Both the position numbers and the translations under genes were made by a program. Source: an uncultured Bacillota bacterium (GTDB lineage Bacteria; Bacillota_I; Bacilli_A; RF39; UBA660). Taken from it: DNA of 38,695 nt. Where the stretch lies: NCBI GenBank assembly GCA_945867665.1, contig CAMBIR010000012.1, positions 1 through 38,695 on the forward strand. Reading direction: 5' to 3'. Under the pieces are notes generated by a model. The model had not been told where the DNA came from. It did no database searches and saw only the letters and a program-made list of their open reading frames with translations. This document shows, in pieces, positions 14,207 through 23,105 of the stretch (positions within the stretch are counted from its first letter, which is position 1; each line of letters starts with the position of its first letter).

Positions 14207-15646
14207 ATGCGTTATCTAAAAGTTAATTCGGGGGGGGGGAAAGAGAGAAATAATCACTTAAAAAGAATACTTCACTTTCTTTTACTTTTAGTTGTATATT
14301 CTAGCCTAATAACAGGTTCAACTTATGCTTATCTTTACTTAGGAAGTAATAACAATGGCATCAGTGGATCTGGTAAATGTGAAGGAGTAAATTATAAGGG
14401 TGAGAATATAAGTGCTAGTAATTTAGTAAGTACGACTAACTATTTAGAAGGAGCAAAATCAACCATAACTTTATCAAAAAATAAAGATTGTACGATTTAT
14501 ACTTATGTTAATCTTTATCTTTATACCAATAATACAACAACCGCCCCCATTACAACAGTAAAAGCCTTAAAATATAAAATAGTCTCATCAAACAATGTAA
14601 CTTATTCAGGTGTAGTATCTTATATGGGAGATACTCTTCTAGCAACTCTTCCCTTAGACGATAAAGAAGTTACCTATACTATCTATCTTTATATTGATAG
14701 TACCCTATCTCTAGGTAACTACAATGATAAAACCTATTCAGGATATATTTATGCTACAACAGAACAAACTTCAACAGTAGGTAAGAATGAAGATAATACC
14801 AAGAAAAATCTAGGATTACAAACCATCGATTTTGACTACTTAGGTAATGAACAACAATTTATAGTTCCCCAAACGGGAACATATCAGTTAGAAACATGGG
14901 GAGCCAGTGGAGGAAATGGTACGGATGCTTATATTGGAGGATATGGTGCTTATTCGATTGGTAATATCAATATAGTGAAAAATGAACAAGTATTTGTAAA
15001 TGTTGGTGGTTCTGGAGTCACTGGAAAAATAGCACCTGGCGGTTATAATGGCGGTGGAACATCAGGAAATCAGCAAGAAACAGGAGGCTCAGGTGGTGGG
15101 GCAACCCATCTATCTTTTCAAAGTGGGTTACTTTCTAACTTAAGTTCAAAAATTAATGAGATTTTGATTGTATCTGGAGCAGGAGGAGGAGGTGCATATT
15201 TTCAAACTGAAGATACTGGATTTGGTGGACATGCGGGTGGCTACAAAGGTAGTGATGGAACTAGCACAAAATCTGAAGACAGGAAGGGAGTAGGTGGAAC
15301 CCAATCAAGTGGTGGAATAACTCAAATTTATTATAATGGTTCTCAAATTTGTAGAGGTAGTTTTGGAAAAGGCGGTAGTTATGATAGTGGTAATAAAATT
15401 TCTGCTGGTGGAGGTGCCGGACTGTATGGAGGGTCCTTTGGAGGAGATTATGGTGCTGGAGGTGGCGGAGGCTCTGGCTATATAGGTAACTCCCAACTTA
15501 CTAATAAAGCAATGTATTGTTATAACTGTGAAGAATCAACAGAAGAGTCTACCAAGACAATATCTACTACCAATGTATCAGAAACTCCAATAAGTAAATA
15601 TGCAAAAAAAGGAAATGGCTATGCCAGAATAACCATTATAAATTAA
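14207..15646 (+). CDS. Glycine-rich secreted surface protein, copy 1 (frame open, G10 tract)
   Basis: This 479-residue protein starts at ATG 14207 with GAAAGGAAA upstream. Codons 8-11 lie in a run of ten G (14230-14239). An N-terminal hydrophobic segment (LLLLVVYSSLITGSTYAYL, residues ~24-42) acts as a signal or anchor in the style of TasA/camelysin-type proteins. Residues ~45-205 form a beta-rich domain identical to copy 2. From ~208 begins a glycine-rich domain: QQFIVPQTGTYQLETWGA, YIGGYGAYSIG, then GGSGGGATHLS, ILIVSGAGGGG, ending GNGYARITII, a pattern like PF12810 and the extracellular glycine-rich region of ALK-type receptors. Function unknown; probably surface-exposed. A one-G change would shift the frame. 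Confidence 0.8.
   Translation: MRYLKVNSGGGKERNNHLKRILHFLLLLVVYSSLITGSTYAYLYLGSNNNGISGSGKCEGVNYKGENISASNLVSTTNYLEGAKSTITLSKNKDCTIYTYVNLYLYTNNTTTAPITTVKALKYKIVSSNNVTYSGVVSYMGDTLLATLPLDDKEVTYTIYLYIDSTLSLGNYNDKTYSGYIYATTEQTSTVGKNEDNTKKNLGLQTIDFDYLGNEQQFIVPQTGTYQLETWGASGGNGTDAYIGGYGAYSIGNINIVKNEQVFVNVGGSGVTGKIAPGGYNGGGTSGNQQETGGSGGGATHLSFQSGLLSNLSSKINEILIVSGAGGGGAYFQTEDTGFGGHAGGYKGSDGTSTKSEDRKGVGGTQSSGGITQIYYNGSQICRGSFGKGGSYDSGNKISAGGGAGLYGGSFGGDYGAGGGGGSGYIGNSQLTNKAMYCYNCEESTEESTKTISTTNVSETPISKYAKKGNGYARITIIN
14230..14239 (+). repeat. G10 homopolymer inside the start of glycine-rich protein 1
   Basis: Ten consecutive G, about 23 bases after the ATG, in a very AT-rich sequence. The length is compatible with an open downstream frame. 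Homopolymers of this size are classic slipped-strand sites. Confidence 0.9.
14256..14905 (+). repeat. 650-base direct repeat, copy 1
   Basis: It matches 16454-17103 base for base apart from about three differences I found by reading (one near 14284, two near 14869). It covers the signal segment and beta-rich domain of the glycine-rich protein. Homology also includes a short AAAAGTTAATT motif before the G tract. Confidence 0.95.
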
Positions 15647-15666
15647 TAAATATCTAAATAAAAAAT

Positions 15667-15695
15667 TTGAAATTTATAGAACATAATGATAAAAT
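15667..15695 (+). promoter_or_regulatory. Promoter of the Fic gene
   Basis: TTGAAA (15667-15672), a 17-base spacer and TAAAAT (15690-15695), 31 bases before ATG 15727, give the Fic gene and probably copy 2 their own start. Confidence 0.65.
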
Positions 15696-15726
15696 GAAAT
15701 CAGAACATTTAAGAGGAGGATAAACC

Positions 15727-16392
15727 ATGGAAAATAAATATAACTTAACAAGAGAACAAGCAGTATTTATTGCCAAAAGAAATATTGTTGACTATATTTG
15801 GAAAAGTGCCAATTTAGAAGGAATAGGAGTAACCTATCCAGAAACACAATCAATTTATAATGGAGGTATTGCCAATGGACTTACAGTAGATCAAATTATT
15901 GCAATTAATAATTTAAAATATGCTTGGCAATTTATCTTAGAAGAACCAGAGATTGCCTATGATTTTAAATCGTTATGTTATATCCATAAATTAGTTTGTG
16001 ATAAATTAGTTTTAAAACAAAACTTAGGACAAATTAGAACAACCCCTGTAAATATTGGAGGAACAACTTGGAAACCACAATTTCCAATTGAAAGTCAAAT
16101 TAAAGAAGAATTAGAAGAAATATTATCTCAAGAAGGAAAATCTAAAACAGAAATAGCTCTTGAAGTAATGTTATTTATAATGAGAAGGCAAATGTTTATT
16201 GATGGAAATAAAAGAGTAGCAATGCTATTTGCCAATAAAATTATGATTGATAATGGATGTGGTATTATTAGTATTTCTCAAGAAAATCAAACAATATTTT
16301 TTGAAAAACTAATTAAATTTTATGAAACTGGAAATAATAATGATTTAAAAAATTGGTTATATCAAACAAGCATCGATGGAATAGAGTTATAA
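15727..16392 (+). CDS. Fic-domain protein with altered catalytic motif
   Basis: This 221-residue protein starts at ATG 15727 after AAGAGGAGG. Fic enzymes transfer AMP or related groups to hydroxyl side chains. The Fic core is recognisable: ALEVMLFIMRRQMFIDGNKR ends in the loop QMFIDGNKR (155-163), against the consensus HxFx(D/E)GNxR. Phe, Asp, Gly, Asn and Arg are kept, but the catalytic His is Gln155. An N-terminal SANLEG (27-32) matches the inhibitory helix motif (S/T)xxxE(G/N). So it may be inactive as an AMP transferase, act by another chemistry, or serve as a binding or regulatory protein. No partner antitoxin gene adjoins it. It sits between two glycine-rich surface genes with its own promoter; copy 2 starts 19 bases on. 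Confidence 0.8.
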   Translation: MENKYNLTREQAVFIAKRNIVDYIWKSANLEGIGVTYPETQSIYNGGIANGLTVDQIIAINNLKYAWQFILEEPEIAYDFKSLCYIHKLVCDKLVLKQNLGQIRTTPVNIGGTTWKPQFPIESQIKEELEEILSQEGKSKTEIALEVMLFIMRRQMFIDGNKRVAMLFANKIMIDNGCGIISISQENQTIFFEKLIKFYETGNNNDLKNWLYQTSIDGIEL

Positions 16393-16411
16393 AATAGAAA
16401 AGAGGAATAAA

Positions 16412-17838
16412 ATGAGTAACTCAAAAGTTAATTTTGGGGGGCAAGAAATAATAACTTAAAAAGAATACTTCACTTTCTTTTGCTTTTAGTTGTATATTCT
16501 AGCCTAATAACAGGTTCAACTTATGCTTATCTTTACTTAGGAAGTAATAACAATGGCATCAGTGGATCTGGTAAATGTGAAGGAGTAAATTATAAGGGTG
16601 AGAATATAAGTGCTAGTAATTTAGTAAGTACGACTAACTATTTAGAAGGAGCAAAATCAACCATAACTTTATCAAAAAATAAAGATTGTACGATTTATAC
16701 TTATGTTAATCTTTATCTTTATACCAATAATACAACAACCGCCCCCATTACAACAGTAAAAGCCTTAAAATATAAAATAGTCTCATCAAACAATGTAACT
16801 TATTCAGGTGTAGTATCTTATATGGGAGATACTCTTCTAGCAACTCTTCCCTTAGACGATAAAGAAGTTACCTATACTATCTATCTTTATATTGATAGTA
16901 CCCTATCTCTAGGTAACTACAATGATAAAACCTATTCAGGATATATTTATGCTACAACAGAACAAACTTCAACAGTAGGTAAGAATGAAGATAATACCAA
17001 GAAAAATCTAGGATTACAAACCATCGATTTTGACTACTTAGGTAATGAACAACAATTTATAGTTCCAGAAACGGGAACATATCAGTTAGAAACATGGGGA
17101 GCCCAAGGAGGAACTTATGATGGAATAGGAGGGCTCGGTGGATATACTAAAGGCAATATTTCTCTATCCAATTTTAAAAAATTATATATTTATGTAGGAG
17201 AATATCCAAAATATGTTTCAGGAAATTGTTATCTTTCCAATCGCAATGATTCTTTTAATGGAAATAAATTTGGTTCCTGTTCGGGTGGAGGAGGAGCCAC
17301 TGATGTAAGATTAGTTCCAAATGATGTTTGGTATAGCTTTAATTCTCTAAAATCAAGAATCATAGTTGCGGGTGGCGGCGGCGGAGCAACATATAGTGGA
17401 AATGGGGGAACAGCTGGAGGAATTGCTGGGTATCAAGGAATTGGGAGTGCAGATAACAACTATCCAGCAGGAATAGGTGGAAATCAAACTTCTAGTACTT
17501 TTGGCTTTGGAAACAGAGGAACATCTAGTGGCGGAGGTGGATATTATGGGGGAGAAGAAGGTGTTGCAGCTAATGCTGGTGGTGGTTCTTCCTTTATCTC
17601 CGGACATGATGGATGTGATGCCATTGAAGAAGAATCAACGGAAACAAATATCATTCATACTGGACAAAGCAAGCACTACTCAGGACTTTATTTTACAAAT
17701 ACATTAATGATTGATGGCAATGGATATAAATGGACAACTAAAAAGGAGGAATATGTTGGCATGCCAACTCACGATGGATTAGGAATAATGGGGGGAAATA
17801 TAGGAAATGGCTATGCCAGAATAACGATTATTGAATAA
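16412..17838 (+). CDS. Glycine-rich secreted surface protein, copy 2 (out of frame at a G6 tract, phase-off)
   Basis: ATG 16412 has a good AGAGGAA site but reads only 15 codons, through GGGGGG at 16436-16441, to TAA 16457. Inserting one G gives a 475-residue protein starting MSNSKVNFGGARNNNLKRIL, which aligns with copy 1 (MRYLKVNSGGGKERNNHLKR). The body, open from 16464 to 17838, has the same signal segment and beta-rich domain. It then has a different glycine-rich domain with GGGATDVRLV, IIVAGGGGGAT, GGGSSFISGHDGC, FTNTLMIDG and a GNGYARITII end. TTG 16480 lies in frame but has no ribosome site and would cut the signal. Best read as an intact gene switched off; a sequencing error in the G run is the main alternative. 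Confidence 0.75.
16436..16441 (+). repeat. G6 homopolymer inside the start of glycine-rich protein 2
   Basis: Six G at the position equivalent to the G10 of copy 1. Seven would put ATG 16412 in frame with the rest. Confidence 0.85.
16454..17103 (+). repeat. 650-base direct repeat, copy 2
   Basis: Near-identical to 14256-14905. Recombination between the copies would remove 2198 bases including the Fic gene and join the N-terminus of copy 1 to the C-terminus of copy 2. Confidence 0.95.
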
Positions 17839-17841
17839 ATA

Positions 17842-17878
17842 AAAAATAGAAATATCAGCTCAAGGTATTTCTATTTTT
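17842..17878. terminator. Bidirectional terminator between copy 2 and the sirtuin gene
   Basis: AAAAATAGAAATA (17842-17854) pairs perfectly with TATTTCTATTTTT (17866-17878). A and T runs on both sides serve both converging genes. Confidence 0.9.
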
Positions 17879-18592
17879 ATCTAAATATTGAAAAACATCC
17901 TTAATATCATCATGAATCACCAAATCAGATAAACTATCCATAAATGTTGTATCCCTGTTAATAATAATCAAATGCTTCCCGTGAAAATAACGAACAAAAG
18001 CAGAAGCTGGATAAACCACTAAAGAAGTTCCGGCAATAATTAAAACATCCGCCGCATCAATTTCTTGGATTGCCCTAGAAATAACTTTATCATCTAGAGC
18101 CTCTTCATATAAAGTAACTGCAGGTTTTATTATTCCACCACACTTACAATGAGGAACACCATTTGTAGAAAATACTTCTGAAGCTTCCATCTTAGAATTA
18201 CAGTTCATACAATAATTATTCATAATTGTCCCATGTAATTCGATTACATTTTTACTTCCTGCCTTTTGATGCAATCCATCAATATTTTGAGTAATAATAG
18301 CTTTTAGTTTTCCTTTTTGTTCTAACCACGATAAATATTTATGACAAATATTAGGGCTAGCACTTAAACTATTCAAATTCTTTTCATAAAATGAATAAAA
18401 ATATTCAGTATTTTTCATAAAAAAAGAATGACTTAAAACCTCTTCAGGAGAATATAAAAATTTTTCATGATATAGCCCATTCTCACTTCGAAAATCCTTT
18501 AATCCACTAGCCGTAGATACACCAGCACCTCCAAAGAAAACTAAGTGCTTAGCTTCATTAATATATTGATTCAATAATTCTAACTCATTCAT
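17855..18592 (-). CDS. cobB: Sir2-family NAD-dependent protein deacylase
   Basis: This 245-residue sirtuin removes acyl groups from protein lysines using NAD in characterised members. Motifs in order: GAGVSTASGLKDFRS near residue 23 (NAD loop), TQNIDGLH near 103, a catalytic His in ELHG, a zinc knuckle with CMNC and CKCGG, GTSLVVYP near 197 and INRD near 220. The start at 18592 (ATGAATGAG, with AGGA upstream) is preferred; the open frame upstream to 18625 gives an unlikely extension. The gene stands alone on the minus strand, convergent with glycine-rich copy 2 and divergent from the Dus gene. Confidence 0.93.
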   Translation of the reverse strand: MNELELLNQYINEAKHLVFFGGAGVSTASGLKDFRSENGLYHEKFLYSPEEVLSHSFFMKNTEYFYSFYEKNLNSLSASPNICHKYLSWLEQKGKLKAIITQNIDGLHQKAGSKNVIELHGTIMNNYCMNCNSKMEASEVFSTNGVPHCKCGGIIKPAVTLYEEALDDKVISRAIQEIDAADVLIIAGTSLVVYPASAFVRYFHGKHLIIINRDTTFMDSLSDLVIHDDIKDVFQYLDKNRNTLS

Positions 18593-18691
18593 TCCTATCA
18601 CCAGAATAATTGTAATACAAAACAATATTTTTGTTAAGTATTTTCTTTTTTTTAAACTTTATGTTAAAATGTTAAACGAGTAGGTGATAAC

Positions 18692-19672
18692 ATGTTTAAA
18701 ATTGGTAATATAGAAATTAAAAATCGCATTGTCTTGGCTCCTATGGCAGGAATATGTAACAGTGCCTTTAGAAAAATCATTAAAGAAATGGGAGCAGGAT
18801 TGATTTATGCGGAAATGGTTAGCGATAAAGCCCTGGTCTATTCTAGTAAAAAAACAGAAGATATGCTTTATATGGAAGAATGTGAAAGACCTATTGCTCA
18901 ACAAATTTTTGGAAGTGATAAGGAAACTTTTGTAGAAGCAGCAAAATTAGTTTATGAAAAAATGCATCCAGATATTATTGATATCAATATGGGATGTCCC
19001 GTTCCTAAAGTTGCCATTAAATCTCAAGCTGGGTCTGCCTTATTAAAAAATCCAGAAAAAGTAAAAGAAATTGTTGCATCTGTTGTAGCGACAGTCCCTG
19101 TTCCTGTAACGGTAAAAATTAGAAGTGGCTGGGATGAAAAAAGCATTAATGCCGTAGAAATTGCTAAAGTAGTAGAGAGTGCAGGAGCATCTGCCATTAC
19201 CATCCATGGAAGAACAAGAAGTCAAGGCTATTCAGGATGTGTCAATTATGAAATCATTAAAGAAGTAAAAAAGGCCGTATCAATTCCCGTAATTGGTAAT
19301 GGCGATATTGTAGATATCGAAAGTGCCGAAAAAATGTTTGCAACTGGTGTAGATGCCATCATGATTGGAAGAGGTGCCCTAGGCAATCCTTGGCTAATTA
19401 GAGAGTTAGTAAGTTATTTTGAAGAAGGCAAGAGAATAGACAAGCCAACATTTAAAGAAAGATTAGAAATGTGTTTTCATCATATGGAATACTTAAGCAA
19501 AATAAAATGTGAAAAAATAACAGTCTTGGAAATGAGAAGTCATATTGCTTGGTATTTAAAAGGATTACCTGGTAGTATTGAAGCTAAAAATAAATGCTTT
19601 AAAGCAACCACAATAGAGGAATTAAAAGAAATCTTAAATAATTATTTTAAAGAATTAGAAAATAGTGTATAA
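18692..19672 (+). CDS. dusB: tRNA-dihydrouridine synthase (DusB-like)
   Basis: This 326-residue flavin enzyme reduces uridines in tRNA D-loops. Visible are NRIVLAPMAGICNSAFR at the N-terminus (FMN barrel), INMGCPVPKV with the catalytic Cys near residue 98, VTVKIRSGW, ITIHGRTRSQGYSG, PVIGNGDI and MIGRGALGNPW, all conserved in the DusB group. Length is normal. Ribosome site TAGGTGAT precedes the ATG. The divergent promoter region (18593-18691) is shared with the sirtuin. lysS starts 75 bases downstream, an order also common in Bacilli (dus-lysS). Confidence 0.93.
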   Translation: MFKIGNIEIKNRIVLAPMAGICNSAFRKIIKEMGAGLIYAEMVSDKALVYSSKKTEDMLYMEECERPIAQQIFGSDKETFVEAAKLVYEKMHPDIIDINMGCPVPKVAIKSQAGSALLKNPEKVKEIVASVVATVPVPVTVKIRSGWDEKSINAVEIAKVVESAGASAITIHGRTRSQGYSGCVNYEIIKEVKKAVSIPVIGNGDIVDIESAEKMFATGVDAIMIGRGALGNPWLIRELVSYFEEGKRIDKPTFKERLEMCFHHMEYLSKIKCEKITVLEMRSHIAWYLKGLPGSIEAKNKCFKATTIEELKEILNNYFKELENSV

Positions 19673-19747
19673 TAAAACTATATTTTTATTTGAATTATAT
19701 CTTACTAGGTTCAAATAAACATAAGTATTTTTAATAGAGGTGAAAAG

Positions 19748-21220
19748 ATGGAAGTAATAAGAAGTGAACAAGAACTAGTTCGTAGAGAAAAATTAGAAAA
19801 AATAAAAGAATATTGTAACCCTTATCCAGAAAAATATGAGGTAACAAATTCAATCAAAGAAGCAAGAGAAATAGATGATGGAACACAAGATATAAAAATT
19901 GCTGGCAGAATTGTTTTTATGCGTAAAATGGGAAAATTAAGTTTCTTAAGAATTCGTGATATCCAAGCATCTATCCAAGTATCTATGCAATTAGATTTAG
20001 TTGGAGAAGAAGCCTATAAGTTTATGAAAACATCACTTGATGTTGGAGATTTTATTGGGGTAAAAGGAGAAATCGTTACTACTCAAACAGGAGAGAAGAC
20101 ATTAAGAACGCATGAATTTAAATTCTTAGGTAAAGCATTAAAACCATTACCAGAAAAATTCCATGGACTATCTGACCAAGAATTGAAGTATCGAAATCGT
20201 TACGTAGATTTAATCATGAATGAAGATGCCAGAGAAAGATTTTTATTAAGAAGTAAATTAATCTGGGAAATTAGAAGTTTTTTAAATAACCACGGTTATG
20301 TAGAAATTGAAACGCCAATTTTAAATAATAAAGCAAGTGGCGCTATGGCAAAACCATTTAAAACACATCATAACGCATTAGATATTGATTTATACTTAAG
20401 AATTGCTCCAGAAACTTACTTAAAAAGAGCAATTGTTGGAGGATTTACCAAAGTATTTGAATTCGCAAGATGTTTTAGAAACGAAGGAATGGACACTACC
20501 CACTTACAAGACTTTACGATGTTAGAAGGATATGGTGCTTACTTAAATTATGAAGATAATATGAAATTTTTGCAAGAAATGATTCAAACCGTAGTTGCAA
20601 ATTTATTTGGTAAACTAGAATTGACAATAGATGGCGTAACTGTAGATATCAGTGGGGATTGGGAAAGTATTTCCATGAGAGATTTAATCTTAAAATATAC
20701 TCCAATTGATATTTATGAGTATGATACAAAAGAAAAATTATTAGAAAAAATCAAACAAGAAAAGATTGAAATCGATAGCGAAACTCCACTAGAAAACTTA
20801 GGCTATGGAAATTTAGTCGATCAGCTTTATAAGAAAGTTGCTCGTCCTCACGTAGTAAAACCATGCTTCTTAACTAAACATCCAATTAGCTTATCTCCAC
20901 TTGCCCGTGCAAATGACAACAATCCTAATTTGACGGATAGATTCCAATTAATTATCAATGGTGCAGAAATCATTAATGCTTATTCAGAATTAGTTGACCC
21001 TATTGAACAAGAAAAAAGATTAGAAGAACAGGCAAGACTAAAGAGTAATGGCGACGAAGAAGCCATGATGATGGATAGAGATTACATTGGCGCTATGGAA
21101 TATGGAATGCCACCCATCAGTGGATGGGGAATTGGAATCGATAGGTTAGTCCAAATCTTAACAGATGCTGAGAATATTAAAGATTGCGTTTTATTCCCAT
21201 TAATGAAACCAGAAGAATAA
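19748..21220 (+). CDS. lysS: Lysyl-tRNA synthetase, class II
   Basis: This 490-residue enzyme has normal length. The N-terminal OB fold carries AGRIVFMRKMGKLSFLRI. Class II motifs: motif 1 near RFLLRSKLIWEIR, motif 2 EFARCFRNEGMDTTHLQDF, motif 3 GWGIGIDRLVQ. SGAMAKPF and AETYLK-type LysS signatures are present (here APETYLK). It charges tRNA-Lys in the cytoplasm. Ribosome site AGAGGTG. No T-box leader was recognised in the 75 bases upstream. A strong terminator follows. Confidence 0.97.
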   Translation: MEVIRSEQELVRREKLEKIKEYCNPYPEKYEVTNSIKEAREIDDGTQDIKIAGRIVFMRKMGKLSFLRIRDIQASIQVSMQLDLVGEEAYKFMKTSLDVGDFIGVKGEIVTTQTGEKTLRTHEFKFLGKALKPLPEKFHGLSDQELKYRNRYVDLIMNEDARERFLLRSKLIWEIRSFLNNHGYVEIETPILNNKASGAMAKPFKTHHNALDIDLYLRIAPETYLKRAIVGGFTKVFEFARCFRNEGMDTTHLQDFTMLEGYGAYLNYEDNMKFLQEMIQTVVANLFGKLELTIDGVTVDISGDWESISMRDLILKYTPIDIYEYDTKEKLLEKIKQEKIEIDSETPLENLGYGNLVDQLYKKVARPHVVKPCFLTKHPISLSPLARANDNNPNLTDRFQLIINGAEIINAYSELVDPIEQEKRLEEQARLKSNGDEEAMMMDRDYIGAMEYGMPPISGWGIGIDRLVQILTDAENIKDCVLFPLMKPEE

Positions 21221-21231
21221 TTTGATACAAG

Positions 21232-21287
21232 AAAAATACTTTTAAAGAAAAATCTTTACTATAAGAAATTTCTTCTAAAGTATTTTT
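21232..21287 (+). terminator. Terminator of lysS
   Basis: AAAAATACTTT (21232-21242) pairs with AAAGTATTTTT (21277-21287), with further AAAGAAA/TTTCTT pairing inside and a T run after. Confidence 0.85.
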
Positions 21288-21379
21288 TTATCCCATAATT
21301 AACCCAAAAAAGTAAACAATTGGCTAAAAAGATAGTAATTAGGTCTTTTCGTGTTATAATGAATTTGGAGGTAAAAAAA

Positions 21380-22837
21380 ATGAAAAAGAAATACGGATTA
21401 ATGAAAGTATTGTCTGTATTGCTACTATTAGTCGTAGTTGCAAGTTATTTCATTAAAGATAGACAAGGAACAATTAGTTATATTGCCCTAGGAGATGTTT
21501 TCCTTAACTACGTTCAGTCCTTTTACTATTTCTTTGATACCGTTATCTTCATTTTAGTCGTTGGAGGATTTTATGGATTCTTAAATAAAATTCCTGCCTA
21601 CAAACAAATGATAGAAAGTATTTCAGAAAAAATAACAAGTAAAGGGAAAGAAAAATTATTTGTCATTCTTGTAACAATTATCTTTGCATTACTTGCATCA
21701 TTAACAGGATTAAATATCATTTTATTATTATTTATTCCTGCAATCATATCAATTATTTTATTGATAGGATATGACAAATTGGTAGCATTATCAGCAACTA
21801 TTGGTGGTGTTTTGGTTGGATATATTGGTGGTATCTTTTTAACGCTTAAAGATGCAAGTAACCAATATGCTGTAAGTTATACAACTTTTGACAAATTAGT
21901 AGGTTTAAAAAGCAATTTTAGCAATGTAATACCAAAAGTTTTATTATTAGTTGTAGCTGTTCTTTTACTGATTTATACTATTGTAAATCATATCAAAAAA
22001 GGAAGTAGTGAAAAATATAATCTTACAAAGACAGATAGTTTATTTGTTGAAACCAAAGAAAAAGAAACAAAGAAAGAAAAAGAAACAAAGAAAAAAGCCC
22101 TTCTATGGCCTCTTTATGTAGTATTAGGATTATTCTTAGTCATACTAGTTTTAGGATATTTACCATGGAATGACTTATTTGGTATTAAATGTTTTGATGA
22201 TTTCCACACATGGCTAACTGGATTAAAAATAGGAGATTATGCAGTATTTACAAGTTTAATTTCTAGTAGTTTTACCGCATTAGGAACATGGGGAAACTTA
22301 GGAAATTACATGATGGTGATTTTATTTATTGCCTTATTTATGGTTGTATTAATGCTAATCTATCACGTTCACTTTGAACAAGCAATGGATGGATTTATCT
22401 ATGGAATGAAGAAAATGCTTCCTGCCGTAATGATAACAGGACTAGCTTATTGCGTACTAGTATGTAGTTACAATAATGGTTTTTTAGAAACAATTATTAC
22501 AAATGCCGGCAAGAGCTTTGGAGATAATGTGATTATTAATGCATTAATTTCTGTTCTAGGAAGTATTTTAAATGTTGATACTTACTATACATCAGCAGGT
22601 GTATTCACTTCTATTGTATCAGCATTACCAGATAAAGCAAATTTATCAGTATATGCTCTAATGTTCCAAAGTTTATATGGCTTAGTTCAATTAGTTGGGC
22701 CAACAAGTATTTTACTAATTGTAGGTTTATCTTATTTAGAAGTACCATACAAAACTTGGTTAAAATACATTTGGAGATTTATTATTGAATTACTAATCGT
22801 TATTCTAATTACATTAATGATTGTATCTTTAATATAA
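21380..22837 (+). CDS. Multi-helix membrane transporter, possibly YfcC/DcuC-like
   Basis: This 485-residue protein has about 12 transmembrane helices in two halves, separated by a charged loop near residues 205-235 rich in KETKKEK. ATG 21380 has GGAGG upstream and an extended -10 TGTTATAAT at 21352-21360. Segments such as LTGLNIILLLFIPAI, GGVLVGYIGGIF and FTALGTWGNLGNY suggest the ion-transporter (IT) superfamily, nearest YfcC/DcuC/AbgT-type carriers. Substrate is not inferable. The middle loop and low similarity leave other transporter families possible. Confidence 0.55.
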   Translation: MKKKYGLMKVLSVLLLLVVVASYFIKDRQGTISYIALGDVFLNYVQSFYYFFDTVIFILVVGGFYGFLNKIPAYKQMIESISEKITSKGKEKLFVILVTIIFALLASLTGLNIILLLFIPAIISIILLIGYDKLVALSATIGGVLVGYIGGIFLTLKDASNQYAVSYTTFDKLVGLKSNFSNVIPKVLLLVVAVLLLIYTIVNHIKKGSSEKYNLTKTDSLFVETKEKETKKEKETKKKALLWPLYVVLGLFLVILVLGYLPWNDLFGIKCFDDFHTWLTGLKIGDYAVFTSLISSSFTALGTWGNLGNYMMVILFIALFMVVLMLIYHVHFEQAMDGFIYGMKKMLPAVMITGLAYCVLVCSYNNGFLETIITNAGKSFGDNVIINALISVLGSILNVDTYYTSAGVFTSIVSALPDKANLSVYALMFQSLYGLVQLVGPTSILLIVGLSYLEVPYKTWLKYIWRFIIELLIVILITLMIVSLI

Positions 22838-22842
22838 TAATA

Positions 22843-22875
22843 AAAAAGTTATCACTTAGCCAGTGGTAACTTTTT
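22843..22875. terminator. Bidirectional terminator after the transporter
   Basis: AAAAAGTTATCACT (22843-22856) pairs with AGTGGTAACTTTTT (22862-22875), 14 bp with one G:T on RNA. Confidence 0.9.
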
Positions 22876-22932
22876 ACTTCTCATTATTACATTTTTCAAA
22901 AAATAACCTATAATTTGATTTGAATATAAGAA

Positions 22933-22953
22933 AACCCTTGAAATACAAGGGTT
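22933..22953 (-). terminator. Hairpin downstream of tRNA-Arg
   Basis: AACCCTTG and CAAGGGTT form an 8-bp stem; on the minus strand the right arm continues into TTTTC, giving a short U tail. Confidence 0.55.
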
Positions 22954-22963
22954 AATATTCTAA

Positions 22964-23040
22964 TGGTGCGCCCATAGGGATTCGAACCCCAAACCTTCTG
23001 GTCCGTAGCCAGACGCTCTATCCAATTGGGCTATGGGCGC
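22964..23040 (-). tRNA. tRNA-Arg (ACG)
   Basis: Read on the minus strand: acceptor GCGCCCA/TGGGCGC, T-loop GTTCGAATC, anticodon loop CTACGGA (anticodon ACG, to be edited to ICG) and an encoded CCA. 77 bases. ACG implies a TadA-type deaminase elsewhere. Confidence 0.95.
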
Positions 23041-23105
23041 TTCAACGTATTCATTATATAATAAAAACATAAAAAATACAATAGTTTTTTCAAAGAAAAA
23101 TGAGA

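Noticed and set aside
14230-14239. G10 as a plain assembly artefact
   Set aside because: The run keeps the gene in frame with good start signals, and an equivalent G run sits at the homologous place in copy 2, so it is better explained biologically, though reads should be checked.
16480-16482. TTG 16480 as the real start of glycine-rich copy 2
   Set aside because: No ribosome site, it cuts into the signal segment, and a properly placed ATG with AGAGGAA and homologous N-terminus exists at 16412 in the shifted frame.
19673-19747. T-box leader before lysS
   Set aside because: The gap is too short and has neither the T-box sequence nor a terminator hairpin.
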